Assembly (NCBI RefSeq): GCF_000737245.1
Contig: NZ_JPQU01000039.1
Coordinates: 1-64,000, forward strand
Source of the DNA: Pseudomonas syringae
Lineage (GTDB): Bacteria; Pseudomonadota; Gammaproteobacteria; Pseudomonadales; Pseudomonadaceae
Reading direction: 5' to 3'
DNA length: 64,000 nt
Shown: one piece after another, positions 10,901-20,769 of the stretch
Position numbering within the stretch: the first letter of the stretch is position 1
Layout: the number at the start of each line of letters is the position of its first letter
The notes under the pieces: model-generated
Seen by the model: the letters and a program-made list of their open reading frames with translations, nothing else
Told to the model about the DNA's origin: nothing
Database searches by the model: none
Made by a program: the position numbers and the translations under genes

Positions 10901-12823
10901 ATGAGTATTTTTAGCCACTTCCAACAACGCTTTGAATCGACACGGCAGGAGGAGCTCTCCCTACAGGAGTATCTAGAGCTCTGTAAGCAGGATCGCAGCG
11001 CCTACGCGTCTGCGGCAGAAAGACTGTTGCTTGCTATCGGCGAGCCGGAGCTGGTTGATACCTCGACCAATTCCCGGTTATCGAGGATCTTTTCCAATAA
11101 GGTCATTCGCCGCTACCCGGCCTTTGCAGACTTTCATGGGATGGAAGAATGCATTGACCAGATCGTCTCCTACTTCCGCCATGCCGCTCAGGGCCTGGAA
11201 GAGAAGAAACAGATCCTTTACCTGCTCGGCCCGGTCGGTGGCGGCAAGTCATCGCTGGCTGAAAAACTCAAACAACTGATCGAAAAAGTCCCGTTCTACG
11301 CGATCAAAGGCTCTCCGGTTTTTGAATCGCCCCTCGGCTTGTTCAATGCCACCGAAGACGGTGCAATTCTCGAAGAAGACTTCGGCATCCCGCGTCGCTA
11401 CCTGAGCACCATCATGTCGCCGTGGGCGACCAAACGTCTGGCTGAGTTCGGGGGCGATATCAGCCAGTTCAAAGTGGTCAAACTCTATCCATCGATCCTC
11501 AACCAGATCGCCGTCGCGAAAACCGAGCCGGGTGATGAAAACAACCAGGACATTTCAGCGCTGGTGGGTAAGGTCGATATTCGTAAACTCGAGGAATACC
11601 CACAGAACGACGCCGACGCTTATAGCTACTCTGGCGCGCTGTGCCGGGCCAACCAGGGTCTGATGGAATTCGTCGAGATGTTCAAGGCGCCCATCAAGGT
11701 GCTGCACCCATTGCTCACTGCCACTCAGGAAGGGAACTACAACAGTACCGAGGGCTTGGGCGCGATTCCGTTTACCGGTATTTTGCTGGCCCACTCCAAC
11801 GAATCGGAATGGCACAGCTTCCGCAATAACAAGAACAACGAGGCTTTCATCGACCGGATCTACATCGTGAAGGTACCGTACTGCCTGCGCGTGAGCGATG
11901 AAATCAAGATTTACGACAAGTTGCTGTTCAACAGCTCCCTGTCCAAAGCCCATTGCGCGCCTGATACGTTGAAGATGCTGGCGCAGTTCACCACCCTGTC
12001 GCGCCTCAAAGAGCCGGAAAACTCCAACATCTACTCCAAGATGCGCGTGTATGACGGTGAGAACCTCAAGGATACCGATCCGAAAGCCAAGTCGATTCAG
12101 GAATACCGCGACAGTGCGGGCGTAGACGAAGGCATGAACGGGCTGTCCACACGGTTCGCGTTCAAGATTCTGTCCAAAGTGTTCAACTTCGACCCTCACG
12201 AGATCGCTGCCAACCCTGTGCACCTGCTGTATGTGCTGGAGCAACAGATCGAGCAGGAGCAGTTCCAGGCCGAAACCCGCGAGCGTTATCTGCGGTTCAT
12301 CAAGGAATACCTGGCACCGCGCTATATCGAGTTCATCGGCAAGGAGATCCAGACGGCGTACCTGGAGTCCTACAGCGAATACGGTCAGAACATCTTCGAC
12401 CGCTACGTGCTGTACGCGGATTTCTGGATTCAGGATCAGGAATATCGCGATCCGGAAACCGGCGAAATCCTCAACCGTGTGGCACTGAACGAAGAACTCG
12501 AGAAGATCGAAAAACCGGCAGGCATCAGCAATCCGAAAGATTTCCGCAACGAAATCGTCAACTTCGTACTGCGTGCCCGAGCCAACAACAATGGTAAGAA
12601 CCCGACCTGGCTCAGTTACGAGAAGCTGCGTGTGGTTATCGAGAAGAAAATGTTCTCCAACACCGAGGACCTGCTTCCGGTTATCAGCTTCAACGCCAAA
12701 GCCAGCAAAGAGGATCAACAGAAGCACAACGACTTTGTCACCAGGATGGTCGAGCGGGGCTACACCGACAAACAGGTACGGCTTCTTTCCGAATGGTACC
12801 TACGGGTCCGGAAGTCGCAGTAG
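10901..12823 (+). CDS. prkA: PrkA-family serine protein kinase
   Basis: The protein has 640 residues. An AAA-like N-terminal domain has a Walker A motif (GPVGGGKSS, about residues 110-118), and the C-terminal part is the PrkA kinase-like region. The E. coli homologue YeaG is a kinase induced by nitrogen starvation and stationary phase. The ATG at 10901 is preceded by GAGGTGA. It heads a three-gene unit with yeaH and spoVR, a linkage conserved across proteobacteria. Substrates are not evident from the sequence. Confidence 0.93.
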   Translation: MSIFSHFQQRFESTRQEELSLQEYLELCKQDRSAYASAAERLLLAIGEPELVDTSTNSRLSRIFSNKVIRRYPAFADFHGMEECIDQIVSYFRHAAQGLEEKKQILYLLGPVGGGKSSLAEKLKQLIEKVPFYAIKGSPVFESPLGLFNATEDGAILEEDFGIPRRYLSTIMSPWATKRLAEFGGDISQFKVVKLYPSILNQIAVAKTEPGDENNQDISALVGKVDIRKLEEYPQNDADAYSYSGALCRANQGLMEFVEMFKAPIKVLHPLLTATQEGNYNSTEGLGAIPFTGILLAHSNESEWHSFRNNKNNEAFIDRIYIVKVPYCLRVSDEIKIYDKLLFNSSLSKAHCAPDTLKMLAQFTTLSRLKEPENSNIYSKMRVYDGENLKDTDPKAKSIQEYRDSAGVDEGMNGLSTRFAFKILSKVFNFDPHEIAANPVHLLYVLEQQIEQEQFQAETRERYLRFIKEYLAPRYIEFIGKEIQTAYLESYSEYGQNIFDRYVLYADFWIQDQEYRDPETGEILNRVALNEELEKIEKPAGISNPKDFRNEIVNFVLRARANNNGKNPTWLSYEKLRVVIEKKMFSNTEDLLPVISFNAKASKEDQQKHNDFVTRMVERGYTDKQVRLLSEWYLRVRKSQ

Positions 12824-12824
12824 A

Positions 12825-12932
12825 GCAGCCGCAAGCTACAAGCTTCAAGCTGCAAGAGAAAAGCGGTTGAGTCCCGGCTCGGGAGTTGATGCGCACTCGC
12901 TTGCAGCTTGCAGCTCACAACTTGAAGCTGCC
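12825..12932. repeat. Inverted repeat between prkA and yeaH
   Basis: Facing elements AGCTTCAAGCTGCAAG and CTTGCAGCTTGCAGCT, with a second AACTTGAAGCTGC, surround a GC-rich loop. This is another dispersed palindrome family common in fluorescent pseudomonads, different from the GGGAGCG REPs. It starts right after the prkA stop and ends just before the GGAGGG ribosome binding site of yeaH. It may therefore tune the ratio of the two proteins from one transcript. Confidence 0.65.
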
Positions 12933-12945
12933 CGGAGGGCTCCAG

Positions 12946-14217
12946 ATGAGCTATGTGATCGACCGACGTCTCAATGGCAAGAACAAGAGCACGGTAAACC
13001 GTCAGCGGTTTTTGCGGCGCTACCGTGATCACATCAAGAAAGCAGTCGAAGAAGCCGTCAGCCGCCGCTCCATTACTGATATGGAGCATGGCGAACAAAT
13101 CAGCATTCCCGGTCGCGATATCGACGAGCCGGTGCTCCATCACGGTCGTGGCGGCAAGCAGACCGTGGTTCACCCAGGCAACAAAGAATTCACCACCGGT
13201 GAGCACATCGCTCGCCCTCAAGGCGGCGGCGGTGGCAAAGGACCCGGCAAAGCCAGTAACTCTGGCGAAGGCATGGACGAGTTTGTATTTCAGATCACTC
13301 AGGAAGAGTTTCTGGAATTCATGTTCGAAGATCTGGAGCTGCCTAATCTGGTCAAACGTAACCTGACCGGTACCGATACCTTCAAAACCGTTCGCGCTGG
13401 CATCAGTAACGAAGGCAATCCCTCACGCATCAACATCATCCGCACCCTGCGTTCCGCGCACGCGCGTCGCATTGCCCTGTCCGGCAGCAGCCGCGCCAAA
13501 CTCAAGGAAGCGGTCAGCGAACTGGACCGGCTCAAACGCGAAGAGCCGGATAACTTCGGTGATATTCAGGATCTGGAAGTCGAAATCGACAGACTCAAGG
13601 CCCGAATTCGTCGCGTGCCGTATCTGGACACCTTCGACCTTAAATACAACCTGCTGGTCAAACAGCCCAACCCCAGCTCCAAGGCGGTGATGTTCTGCCT
13701 CATGGACGTTTCCGGTTCCATGACCCAAGCCACCAAGGACATCGCCAAACGCTTCTTCATCCTGCTGTACCTGTTCCTCAAACGGAACTACGACAAGATC
13801 GAAGTGGTGTTCATCCGTCACCACACCAGCGCCCGGGAAGTAGACGAGGAAGAGTTCTTTTATTCGCGGGAAACCGGCGGCACCATCGTTTCCAGCGCCC
13901 TGAAGCTGATGCAGGAAATCATGGCTGAGCGCTATCCCACCAACGAGTGGAATATCTACGCCGCGCAGGCGTCTGACGGTGATAACTGGAATGACGATTC
14001 ACCGATCTGCCGCGATATCCTGATCAAACAAATCATGCCGTTCGTGCAGTACTACACTTACGTGGAAATTACCCCACGGGAACATCAGGCCTTGTGGTTT
14101 GAATACGAACGCATCGGTGAGGCCTTTGCCGACACGTTTGCCCAGCAGCAGCTGGTCTCTGCCGGTGATATCTATCCGGTATTCCGTGAACTCTTCCAGC
14201 GCAGGTTAGTGACATGA
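12946..14217 (+). CDS. yeaH: YeaH/YhbH family protein (DUF444, VWA-like)
   Basis: This 423-residue protein starts [15 protein letters not shown] at an ATG preceded by GGAGGG; the frame is open 60 bp further upstream but without a comparable site. A glycine-rich linker (QGGGGGKG) is followed by a von Willebrand A-like domain with the MIDAS-type motif LMDVSGSM near residue 250. It is always found with PrkA kinases, but its activity is unknown. Its stop overlaps the spoVR start (ATGA), so the pair is translationally coupled. Confidence 0.93.
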   Translation: MSYVIDRRLNGKNKSTVNRQRFLRRYRDHIKKAVEEAVSRRSITDMEHGEQISIPGRDIDEPVLHHGRGGKQTVVHPGNKEFTTGEHIARPQGGGGGKGPGKASNSGEGMDEFVFQITQEEFLEFMFEDLELPNLVKRNLTGTDTFKTVRAGISNEGNPSRINIIRTLRSAHARRIALSGSSRAKLKEAVSELDRLKREEPDNFGDIQDLEVEIDRLKARIRRVPYLDTFDLKYNLLVKQPNPSSKAVMFCLMDVSGSMTQATKDIAKRFFILLYLFLKRNYDKIEVVFIRHHTSAREVDEEEFFYSRETGGTIVSSALKLMQEIMAERYPTNEWNIYAAQASDGDNWNDDSPICRDILIKQIMPFVQYYTYVEITPREHQALWFEYERIGEAFADTFAQQQLVSAGDIYPVFRELFQRRLVT

Positions 14218-15776
14218 CCGCTAGAGAGCAGAAGCGCCAACCCTTATCCACGGGCTCAGAGTGGACGTTCGAACTGATCCAGGCCTACGACCGCGAAATC
14301 AGCCGTATCGCGGCGCGTTATGCATTGGATACCTACCCCAACCAGATTGAAGTCATTACCGCTGAACAGATGATGGATGCTTATGCTTCGGTAGGCATGC
14401 CGCTGGGCTATCACCACTGGTCCTACGGCAAGCACTTCCTGAGCACCGAAAAATCCTACACCCGTGGTCAGATGGGTCTGGCCTACGAAATCGTTATCAA
14501 CTCCGATCCGTGTATCGCCTATCTGATGGAAGAAAACACCATCTGCATGCAAGCACTGGTCGTGGCCCACGCCTGCTACGGGCACAACAGCTTCTTCAAG
14601 GGCAACTACCTGTTCCGCACCTGGACCGATGCCAGCTCGATCATTGATTACCTGGTGTTCGCCAAGCAATACATCATGCAATGCGAAGAACGCCATGGCA
14701 TCGACGCCGTGGAGGACTTGCTCGATTCCTGCCATGCGCTGATGAACTACGGCGTCGACCGCTACAAGCGTCCGTATCCCATTTCTGCCGAAGAAGAGCG
14801 ACGCCGGCAGAAGGACCGGGAGGAACACCTGCAGAAACAGATCAATGATCTGTGGCGCACCATCCCTAAGAATGCCGACAAGAACAGCAAGGAAGACAAT
14901 GCCCGCTTCCCGGCCGAGCCTCAGGAAAACATCCTGTACTTCATCGAAAAACACGCGCCTCTACTGGAGCCTTGGCAACGTGAAGTGGTGCGGATCGTGC
15001 GCAAGATCGCCCAGTACTTTTACCCTCAGCGCCAAACGCAAGTGATGAACGAAGGCTGGGCCACCTTCTGGCACTACACCTTGATGAATGACCTGTATGA
15101 CGAAGGGCTGGTAACTGACGGTTTCATGATGGAATTCCTGACCTCTCACACCAGCGTGGTCTATCAACCCGGTTTCGACAGCCCCTACTACAGCGGCATT
15201 AATCCCTACACGCTGGGCTTTGCCATGTACCGCGACATCCGCCGTATGTGCGAAGAGCCTACCGACGAAGATCGCCACTGGTTCCCCGAAATTGCCGGCA
15301 CAGACTGGCTCACCGCCGTGAAATTCGCCATGAGCAGCTTCAAGGACGAAAGCTTCATCCTGCAATATCTGTCACCGAAAGTGATCCGCGATCTGAAGCT
15401 GTTCAGCATCATGGATGACGATCAGAAAGATGATTTGCTGGTCCCGGCAATCCATGACGAACCGGGCTACCGGATCATCCGGGAAACCCTGGCCGCTCAG
15501 TACAACCTGGGTAATCGCGAACCTAACGTGCAGATTTACAGCATCGACCGCCGAGGCGACCGCTCGCTGACCCTGCGCCACCAACAGCACGACCGTAAAC
15601 CTTTGGGGGAATCCACCGACGAAGTCCTCAAACACCTGCATCGCTTGTGGGGCTTTGATATTCACCTGGAAACCCTGCAAGGGGATCAGGTGATGAAGAC
15701 CCATCACGTCCCCCCCAAAAGTGACCATCCCGACGGAGAATATCCCCGACTTGACCTCTCCGTGGTTCACCTCTAA
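14214..15776 (+). CDS. SpoVR family protein (YcgB)
   Basis: The protein has 520 residues. SpoVR-family features include [26 protein letters not shown] and [20 protein letters not shown], the last with a metal-protease-like HY/E pattern. Named for a Bacillus spore cortex gene, the family in non-sporulating proteobacteria is tied to PrkA and YeaH and to starvation. Biochemistry is not established. It is the third gene of the prkA-yeaH-spoVR unit, and the next element is a terminator that overlaps the translation start region of cca. Confidence 0.93.
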   Translation: MTAREQKRQPLSTGSEWTFELIQAYDREISRIAARYALDTYPNQIEVITAEQMMDAYASVGMPLGYHHWSYGKHFLSTEKSYTRGQMGLAYEIVINSDPCIAYLMEENTICMQALVVAHACYGHNSFFKGNYLFRTWTDASSIIDYLVFAKQYIMQCEERHGIDAVEDLLDSCHALMNYGVDRYKRPYPISAEEERRRQKDREEHLQKQINDLWRTIPKNADKNSKEDNARFPAEPQENILYFIEKHAPLLEPWQREVVRIVRKIAQYFYPQRQTQVMNEGWATFWHYTLMNDLYDEGLVTDGFMMEFLTSHTSVVYQPGFDSPYYSGINPYTLGFAMYRDIRRMCEEPTDEDRHWFPEIAGTDWLTAVKFAMSSFKDESFILQYLSPKVIRDLKLFSIMDDDQKDDLLVPAIHDEPGYRIIRETLAAQYNLGNREPNVQIYSIDRRGDRSLTLRHQQHDRKPLGESTDEVLKHLHRLWGFDIHLETLQGDQVMKTHHVPPKSDHPDGEYPRLDLSVVHL

Positions 15777-15832
15777 ACGCAGACCGTGAAGCGGTATTTC
15801 TCTACCGCTCACGCCCATCCAAATCGGTTTTG

Positions 15833-15883
15833 CCTCCGTTAGGGCGACAAAGGTTTATCCTGTCGCGCTTACGGAGGTTTTTT
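15833..15883 (+). terminator. Terminator hairpin containing the cca ribosome binding site
   Basis: CCTCCGTTAGGGCGACA (15833-15849) can pair with TGTCGCGCTTACGGAGG (15861-15877) at 15 of 17 positions. Six T residues follow (15878-15883). As RNA this is an intrinsic terminator for transcription arriving from spoVR. The last bases of its 3' arm are GGAGG, and the cca ATG begins right after the T run at 15884. The same stem would therefore hide the Shine-Dalgarno sequence of cca in any read-through transcript. Confidence 0.7.
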
Positions 15884-17113
15884 ATGCAGATTTATAAAGT
15901 CGGTGGCGCTGTGCGCGATCGTCTCTTGGGTAAACCGGTGACTGATGTCGATTGGGTTGTCGTCGGCGCGACCACTGAAGAAATGCTGATCAAAGGCTAT
16001 CGCCCTGTCGGTACCGACTTCCCGGTATTTCTTCATCCGCTGACCGGCGAGGAATACGCCCTGGCCCGCACTGAACGCAAGAGCGGGCGCGGCTACGGCG
16101 GCTTTGTTTTCCACGCCAGCCCCGAAGTCACCCTCGAGGAAGACCTGATCCGCCGCGACCTGACCATTAACGCGATGGCTGAAGACAAAGAGGGTAATCT
16201 CACCGACCCTTATGGCGGCCAGCACGATCTGGAAGCACGCGTTTTACGTCACGTATCACCGGCGTTCGCCGAAGATCCACTCCGAGTGCTACGGGTTGCG
16301 CGGTTTGCGGCTCGCTACGCACCGGAGGGTTTCACCGTCGCCCCAGAGACCCTGGAGCTGATGCGTCAACTGAGCGAATCGGGCGAACTGGATGCCCTGA
16401 CACCGGAGCGCAGCTGGAAGGAAATCTCCCGCGCGCTCATGGAAAGTCATCCTCAGGTGTTCATTCAGGTGTTGCGCGACTGCGGCGCACTCAAGGAAAT
16501 GCTGCCTGAAGTGGACGCTCTTTTCGGTGTCCCACAGCCCCCCGCGCATCATCCCGAAATCGATACCGGCGTGCATGTCTTGAGTGTTCTGCAACAGGCT
16601 GCCATCCATCAGCAACCGCTGAGCGTGCGCTGGGCCTGCCTGCTGCATGATCTGGGCAAGGGCCTGACGCCGGAGGCCGATTGGCCCCGGCACATTGCCC
16701 ACGAGCATACGGGCCTGCCCTTGATCAAGGCGGTGAACAGCCGCTTCAAGGTGCCAAGGGATTGTCAGGAATTAGCTTTGCTGGTGGGTCAGTACCACAC
16801 CCATGGCCACAGGGCCCTGGAATTGAAGCCGTCCACCGTGCTTGAGCTACTGCATAGCTTTGACGTATATCGCCGTCCGCAGCGCTTCGAAGATTTCATC
16901 ATCGCCTGCGAAATGGACGCCCGAGGCCGAGAGGGCTTTGAACAGCGTGACTATCCCCAGGCTGACTACCTGCGCGGCGCCGCCGAAGCCGCCAAGGCGG
17001 TATCGGTTCAGCCACTGATCGAGAAAGGTCTGCAAGGCATGGCGCTGGGCGAGGCACTCAAAGTCGAACGTCTTGATGCGTTGAAAATCTACAAGGCGCA
17101 GTACAACAGCTGA
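15884..17113 (+). CDS. cca: Multifunctional CCA tRNA nucleotidyltransferase
   Basis: A class II CCA-adding enzyme of 409 residues. The head has [28 protein letters not shown] with the nucleotidyltransferase DVD motif, and then [10 protein letters not shown]. The HD phosphohydrolase domain (HDLGKG near 260) marks the bacterial multifunctional form with phosphatase and phosphodiesterase activities. It adds or repairs the 3' CCA of tRNA. The ATG at 15884 has GGAGG 6 nt upstream. A promoter is not obvious: it must lie in or just 5' of the hairpin, or the gene depends on read-through from spoVR. Confidence 0.95.
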   Translation: MQIYKVGGAVRDRLLGKPVTDVDWVVVGATTEEMLIKGYRPVGTDFPVFLHPLTGEEYALARTERKSGRGYGGFVFHASPEVTLEEDLIRRDLTINAMAEDKEGNLTDPYGGQHDLEARVLRHVSPAFAEDPLRVLRVARFAARYAPEGFTVAPETLELMRQLSESGELDALTPERSWKEISRALMESHPQVFIQVLRDCGALKEMLPEVDALFGVPQPPAHHPEIDTGVHVLSVLQQAAIHQQPLSVRWACLLHDLGKGLTPEADWPRHIAHEHTGLPLIKAVNSRFKVPRDCQELALLVGQYHTHGHRALELKPSTVLELLHSFDVYRRPQRFEDFIIACEMDARGREGFEQRDYPQADYLRGAAEAAKAVSVQPLIEKGLQGMALGEALKVERLDALKIYKAQYNS

Positions 17114-17142
17114 GTGCAGGGCTCAACCCGGATTGATGCCCC

Positions 17143-17234
17143 TGTGGGAGCGAATTCATTCGCGAAAACGGTATTCCTAACGACAAATATGCGTTGAAAG
17201 TACTGGCCTATTCGCGAATGAATTCGCTCCCACA
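17143..17234. repeat. REP palindrome, GAATTCATTCGCGAA type
   Basis: TGTGGGAGCGAATTCATTCGCGAA faces TTCGCGAATGAATTCGCTCCCACA between the convergent genes cca and folK. The same subtype recurs at 38013 and 42317. Confidence 0.8.
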
Positions 17235-17239
17235 AAGGA

Positions 17240-17782
17240 CTAGTGCGTCTTCCGCGGCCAAGCCCGTAGTAAGTCTTGAGGCGTCAGCTGCATCCCCCGC
17301 CACTCGAACGCAACCGGCCACAGCAGCTGTCCAATCTGCGCATCCGCCCATAACTTCTCGAAAGAAACCCCCGCCTCAGGATGCACCCGATCCGGCGCGA
17401 TCAGCGACAGAGGCCACAATACGAAAGCATTCTTGAGAATCTCGGCGCGGGGCAGGATCAGCCCGTCGAAGTTGCCGACCTGCTCGCCATACAGCAACAC
17501 ATCGATATCCAGTGGCAGACCCTTGCGGTCGGGCGCGTAGCGGCCGTTATCGGCCTCGATGAATTTCAGGCGGCGATCCAGCTCCATCAACGGCAGCTCG
17601 GTGTAACCGGTCACTACCAGATTGAAGAAAAGACCACTCTTGATCCCGACCGGCTGGCTCTCGAACACCGCCGAGCACGTCATTTCACTGACGAACCCGT
17701 CCAGCGCTTCGAGCCCTGCAACCAGATGCTTTTCGCGCTCTATGTTGCTGCCCAGGCCGAGGTAAACCCTTGTCAGCGACAT
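17240..17782 (-). CDS. folK: 2-amino-4-hydroxy-6-hydroxymethyldihydropteridine pyrophosphokinase FolK
   Basis: The protein has 180 residues. The N terminus YLGLGSNIEREKHL and the central LDIDVLLYG and LPRAEILKNAFVLWPL segments are the HPPK signature. It transfers pyrophosphate from ATP to hydroxymethyl-dihydropterin in folate synthesis. Its start overlaps the end of folB by 10 bp, so consecutive folate steps are coupled. Position beside folB and plsY matches other pseudomonads. Confidence 0.93.
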   Translation of the reverse strand: MSLTRVYLGLGSNIEREKHLVAGLEALDGFVSEMTCSAVFESQPVGIKSGLFFNLVVTGYTELPLMELDRRLKFIEADNGRYAPDRKGLPLDIDVLLYGEQVGNFDGLILPRAEILKNAFVLWPLSLIAPDRVHPEAGVSFEKLWADAQIGQLLWPVAFEWRGMQLTPQDLLRAWPRKTH

Positions 17783-18126
17783 CCGCGCTCGATCTCCACG
17801 CCCACACCCTTAGCGGCTGCAACGGCACCAGGCTTGGTCAGCTTCAGGTGCAACCATGGGATTTGAAACTCGCTCATCAGCACTTCAGCCAGACGCTCGG
17901 CAAAGGTTTCCACCAACTGAAACTGCGCCTTGTCAGCAAATTCCAGGATGCGTGTGGACACGCTGGCGTAGTCGAGCGCCTTGCTCAGGTCATCCCCGGC
18001 TGCGGCAGGTCGGTTGTCCCAGGCAAAACTCAGGTCCAGACGCAGGCACTGGCGAATGCCCCGCTCCCAGTCGTAGGCGCCGATAACGGTATCCACTTCC
18101 AGACCCTCAATGAACACTCTGTCCAA
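17773..18126 (-). CDS. folB: Dihydroneopterin aldolase FolB
   Basis: The protein has 117 residues: (L)[22 protein letters not shown] at the N terminus, then the tunnel-fold aldolase body ending in [20 protein letters not shown] chose the TTG at 18126 because it has GGAGAG upstream at good spacing and gives the family's usual length. An in-frame start at 18150 would add eight residues that do not look like family sequence. The enzyme cleaves dihydroneopterin to 6-hydroxymethyl-dihydropterin and glycolaldehyde. It is divergent from plsY across 74 bp. Confidence 0.9.
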   Translation of the reverse strand: MDRVFIEGLEVDTVIGAYDWERGIRQCLRLDLSFAWDNRPAAAGDDLSKALDYASVSTRILEFADKAQFQLVETFAERLAEVLMSEFQIPWLHLKLTKPGAVAAAKGVGVEIERGCR

Positions 18127-18200
18127 GCACCACTCTCCACTGCACGACAAGGGCGCGATGCGCCGTTAGAATCAGGGCTTCCCAGCCCGGAATAGTTAGC

Positions 18201-18770
18201 ATGTTTTGGTTACTGGCGATCTTCGCCTACCTGCTTGGCTCACTGTCCTTCGCCATATTGCTCAGCCGCCTTACAGGTAGCCCGGACCCGCGCGCCAGTG
18301 GTTCTGGCAATGCGGGCGCGACCAACATGCTGCGTCTGGCCGGAAAAAAACTCGCGATACTCACACTGCTCGGCGACCTCTGCAAAGGCCTGCTGCCGGT
18401 GCTGATTGCCAACCTCTGCGGCCTGGACCCCAGAGCGCAAGCCTGGATTGGGCTATACGCAGTTCTGGGCCACTTGTTCCCGCTGTACTTCCGCTTCCGT
18501 GGCGGCAAAGGCGTTGCGACCGCGGCAGGCATGTTACTGGGTTTGTATCCGCCTGCAGCAGCCCTTGCGGTCTGTGCCTGGGCGTTGGTGTTCTACATGA
18601 CCCGCACCAGCTCACTCGCCGCACTGATCGCCACTCCGCTGACCCTGCCCTTACTCGCCTGGCAGGAGCCCCGAGCGCTACTGCCGATGAGCCTGCTCAC
18701 CGTACTGATCGTGTGGCGCCATCGGAGCAATCTACGCGACCTGTTTGCCGGGCGCGAACGGCATTTTTAA
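18201..18770 (+). CDS. plsY: Acyl-phosphate:glycerol-3-phosphate acyltransferase PlsY
   Basis: An integral membrane protein of 189 residues with about five hydrophobic segments. The three PlsY motifs are present: [12 protein letters not shown] (about 34-45), [14 protein letters not shown] (about 97-110), and an abbreviated third motif near RHRSNLRDL at the C terminus. It uses acyl-phosphate from PlsX to acylate glycerol-3-phosphate, the first step of phospholipid synthesis. It converges on tsaD with only 20 bp between stops. Confidence 0.94.
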   Translation: MFWLLAIFAYLLGSLSFAILLSRLTGSPDPRASGSGNAGATNMLRLAGKKLAILTLLGDLCKGLLPVLIANLCGLDPRAQAWIGLYAVLGHLFPLYFRFRGGKGVATAAGMLLGLYPPAAALAVCAWALVFYMTRTSSLAALIATPLTLPLLAWQEPRALLPMSLLTVLIVWRHRSNLRDLFAGRERHF

Positions 18771-18790
18771 CGAGCGACGATGAGTCTGCC

Positions 18791-19828
18791 TCACGTCGCG
18801 TCGTGCAACCCCTTCAACTGCTCCATCGGCCAGCGCGCCTGGACGCTGATGCTCAAGTCTTCCTTCTGGCCTGCCAGCAAACGCTGGCAACCGGCAAAGG
18901 CGATCATCGCGCCGTTATCGGTACAGAATTCAGGACGGGCGTAGAACACGTTGCCTTTGAGATCGCCGAGCATTTTTTCCAGCGACAGACGCAATGACTT
19001 GTTGGCGCTGACCCCACCGGCAATCACCAGCCGCTTGAGGCCGGTCTGCTTCAGGGCTCGCTTGCACTTGATGGTCAAAGTCTCTACCACCGCCTGCTGG
19101 AAGGCCAGCGAGATGTCGCAACGGGTTTGCTCGCTGTCGTCCCCAGCACTTTGGCATTGCTGCCAGGTATTCAAAGCCGAGGTTTTCAGACCGCTGAAGC
19201 TGAATTCCAGACCTGGGCGGTCGGTCATCGGCCGAGGGAATACAAACCGCCCCACTACACCTTTGGTCGCTAACGCAGCGATCTCAGGGCCACCGGGGTA
19301 TTGCATGCCCATCATTTTCGCGGTTTTGTCGAAAGCTTCGCCCGCGGCGTCATCCAGCGTTTCACCGAGCAGCTCGTAAAGACCGATGCCATCAACGCGA
19401 ACCAGCTGCGTATGACCACCAGAAACCAACAAAGCGACGAACGGGAACTCCGGCGGCTGCGCCTCCAGCATTGGAGCCAGTAGATGGCCTTCCATGTGAT
19501 GCACACCCAAGGCCGGAATATCCCAGGCGAATGCCAGCGCCTGAGCGCAGGAGGCGCCGACCAGCAAAGCGCCTACAAGCCCCGGCCCTGCTGTGTATGC
19601 GATGGCATCGATGTCCGCCGCGACGGTCCCGGCATCCGCCATGACCTGACGGATCAAGGGCAGCATGCGCTTGACGTGATCACGGGAAGCCAGCTCTGGC
19701 ACCACCCCGCCGTAGGCCCGGTGCAGGTCGATCTGGCTGAACAAAGCATCAGCCAGCAGACCGCGTTCGCTGTCGTAGAGCGCGACGCCGGTTTCATCGC
19801 AAGAAGTTTCTAATCCCAGTACTAGCAT
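18791..19828 (-). CDS. tsaD: tRNA N6-threonylcarbamoyladenosine transferase subunit TsaD
   Basis: This 345-residue ASKHA-fold protein has [14 protein letters not shown] at the N terminus, the metal-binding HHMEGHL near 110, and [10 protein letters not shown]. With TsaB and TsaE it moves the threonylcarbamoyl group to A37 of ANN-decoding tRNAs. Older annotations call it Gcp or O-sialoglycoprotein endopeptidase. It is divergent from rpsU, the usual arrangement at this macromolecular-synthesis locus. Confidence 0.95.
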   Translation of the reverse strand: MLVLGLETSCDETGVALYDSERGLLADALFSQIDLHRAYGGVVPELASRDHVKRMLPLIRQVMADAGTVAADIDAIAYTAGPGLVGALLVGASCAQALAFAWDIPALGVHHMEGHLLAPMLEAQPPEFPFVALLVSGGHTQLVRVDGIGLYELLGETLDDAAGEAFDKTAKMMGMQYPGGPEIAALATKGVVGRFVFPRPMTDRPGLEFSFSGLKTSALNTWQQCQSAGDDSEQTRCDISLAFQQAVVETLTIKCKRALKQTGLKRLVIAGGVSANKSLRLSLEKMLGDLKGNVFYARPEFCTDNGAMIAFAGCQRLLAGQKEDLSISVQARWPMEQLKGLHDAT

Positions 19829-19915
19829 GGGTTTGCGCCTTGTAGAGGCTGAATTCGAAGGCGCGCATAATAGTCGCCACCCGATGCCCCGACCAGCGGT
19901 TTTCGATCAGAGGCT

Positions 19916-19944
19916 TTGCATTCCTCTCAATGAGGGGTTAACAT
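19916..19944 (+). promoter_or_regulatory. Sigma-70 promoter for rpsU
   Basis: TTGCAT (19916-19921) and TAACAT (19939-19944) are separated by exactly 17 bp, about 80 bp upstream of the rpsU ATG. Each box differs from consensus by one or two bases. Placement agrees with rpsU heading the rpsU-dnaG-rpoD locus. Confidence 0.5.
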
Positions 19945-20026
19945 CCGCAACCCTTAAAAACCGACGTACTTATGTGCAGTCTTTGCACGAGACGTTGACC
20001 CCGGTAATGAATGAAGGTAGCTCTGG

Positions 20027-20242
20027 ATGCCAGCCGTCAAAGTTAAAGAGAACGAACCCTTCGACGTAGCTCTGCGTCGTTTCAAGCGCTCCTGCGAAAA
20101 AGCCGGTGTTCTGGCTGAAGTTCGTAGCCGCGAATTTTACGAGAAGCCTACTTCTGAGCGTAAGCGTAAAGCAGCAGCCGCTGTTAAGCGTCACGCCAAG
20201 AAAGTTCAGCGCGAACAGCGCCGCGCCGTTCGTCTGTATTAA
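20027..20242 (+). CDS. rpsU: 30S ribosomal protein S21
   Basis: The protein has 71 residues, strongly basic and typical of bS21 ([27 protein letters not shown] at the N terminus, in pieces [10 protein letters not shown] and [14 protein letters not shown]). It joins the 30S platform and helps initiation. It heads the rpsU-dnaG-rpoD arrangement that links translation, replication and transcription. Here 527 bp separate it from dnaG. Confidence 0.97.
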
Positions 20243-20769
20243 TTTACAGACGTCTGTCGCAAGCTTCTGCAATGCCCGGCCTCAAAGCCGGGCTAGCGGC
20301 AGTTAAGGCAACGCATAAGCTACATTGAAGAAGCAACTCACTGCGCACATGCGCATTGGTCACTTCGTCAAGCACGTCCAGCCTGAGATTCAGGCCACGT
20401 TGATCACGCTATTACGGCGCCTGCATCAAAGTGAATGACGAGTATGCCTTGATGATCTTCGCAAGAAGCTCAGCCAAGGCAGCGTCACCCTCGCACGCTG
20501 AGCGAAAACCGAAACCGTAATCCGGCATTCGATTTGCTATACACAGCCTATACGCTTGAAAGCCGCCACTATTCTGGCCCATGCCCTGATTTGCTCAGAG
20601 GGCTGCGGGTGGATTAGCTGCCAGCTACCATTCCAGATATTGATGAGCAGCCACATGGCGATCAACCTGTGCATGCCTCCCGGCATTACAGAAAGACCCG
20701 CAGCAGCCGTTACATCCTGGATTCGCCACGATCTTCCTGGCGAGACGCTTGACTTGATGTGAGAACAAC
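20243..20769. other. Gene-free interval between rpsU and dnaG
   Basis: This 527-bp stretch has a hairpin GCCCGGCCTCAAAGCCGGGC (20274-20293) soon after rpsU, without a T run. The rest has only short open frames that I do not recognise in either strand. Several pseudomonads, as I recall, carry a small YqeY/GatB-domain gene here, and no YqeY-like sequence is visible. It may be a decayed gene or an untranslated dnaG leader; the sequence alone does not say. Confidence 0.5.

Noticed and set aside
20556..20762. 68-codon frame just before dnaG, considered as a replacement for yqeY
   Set aside because: No ribosome binding site, no family resemblance, and cysteine/proline-rich composition typical of random frames.
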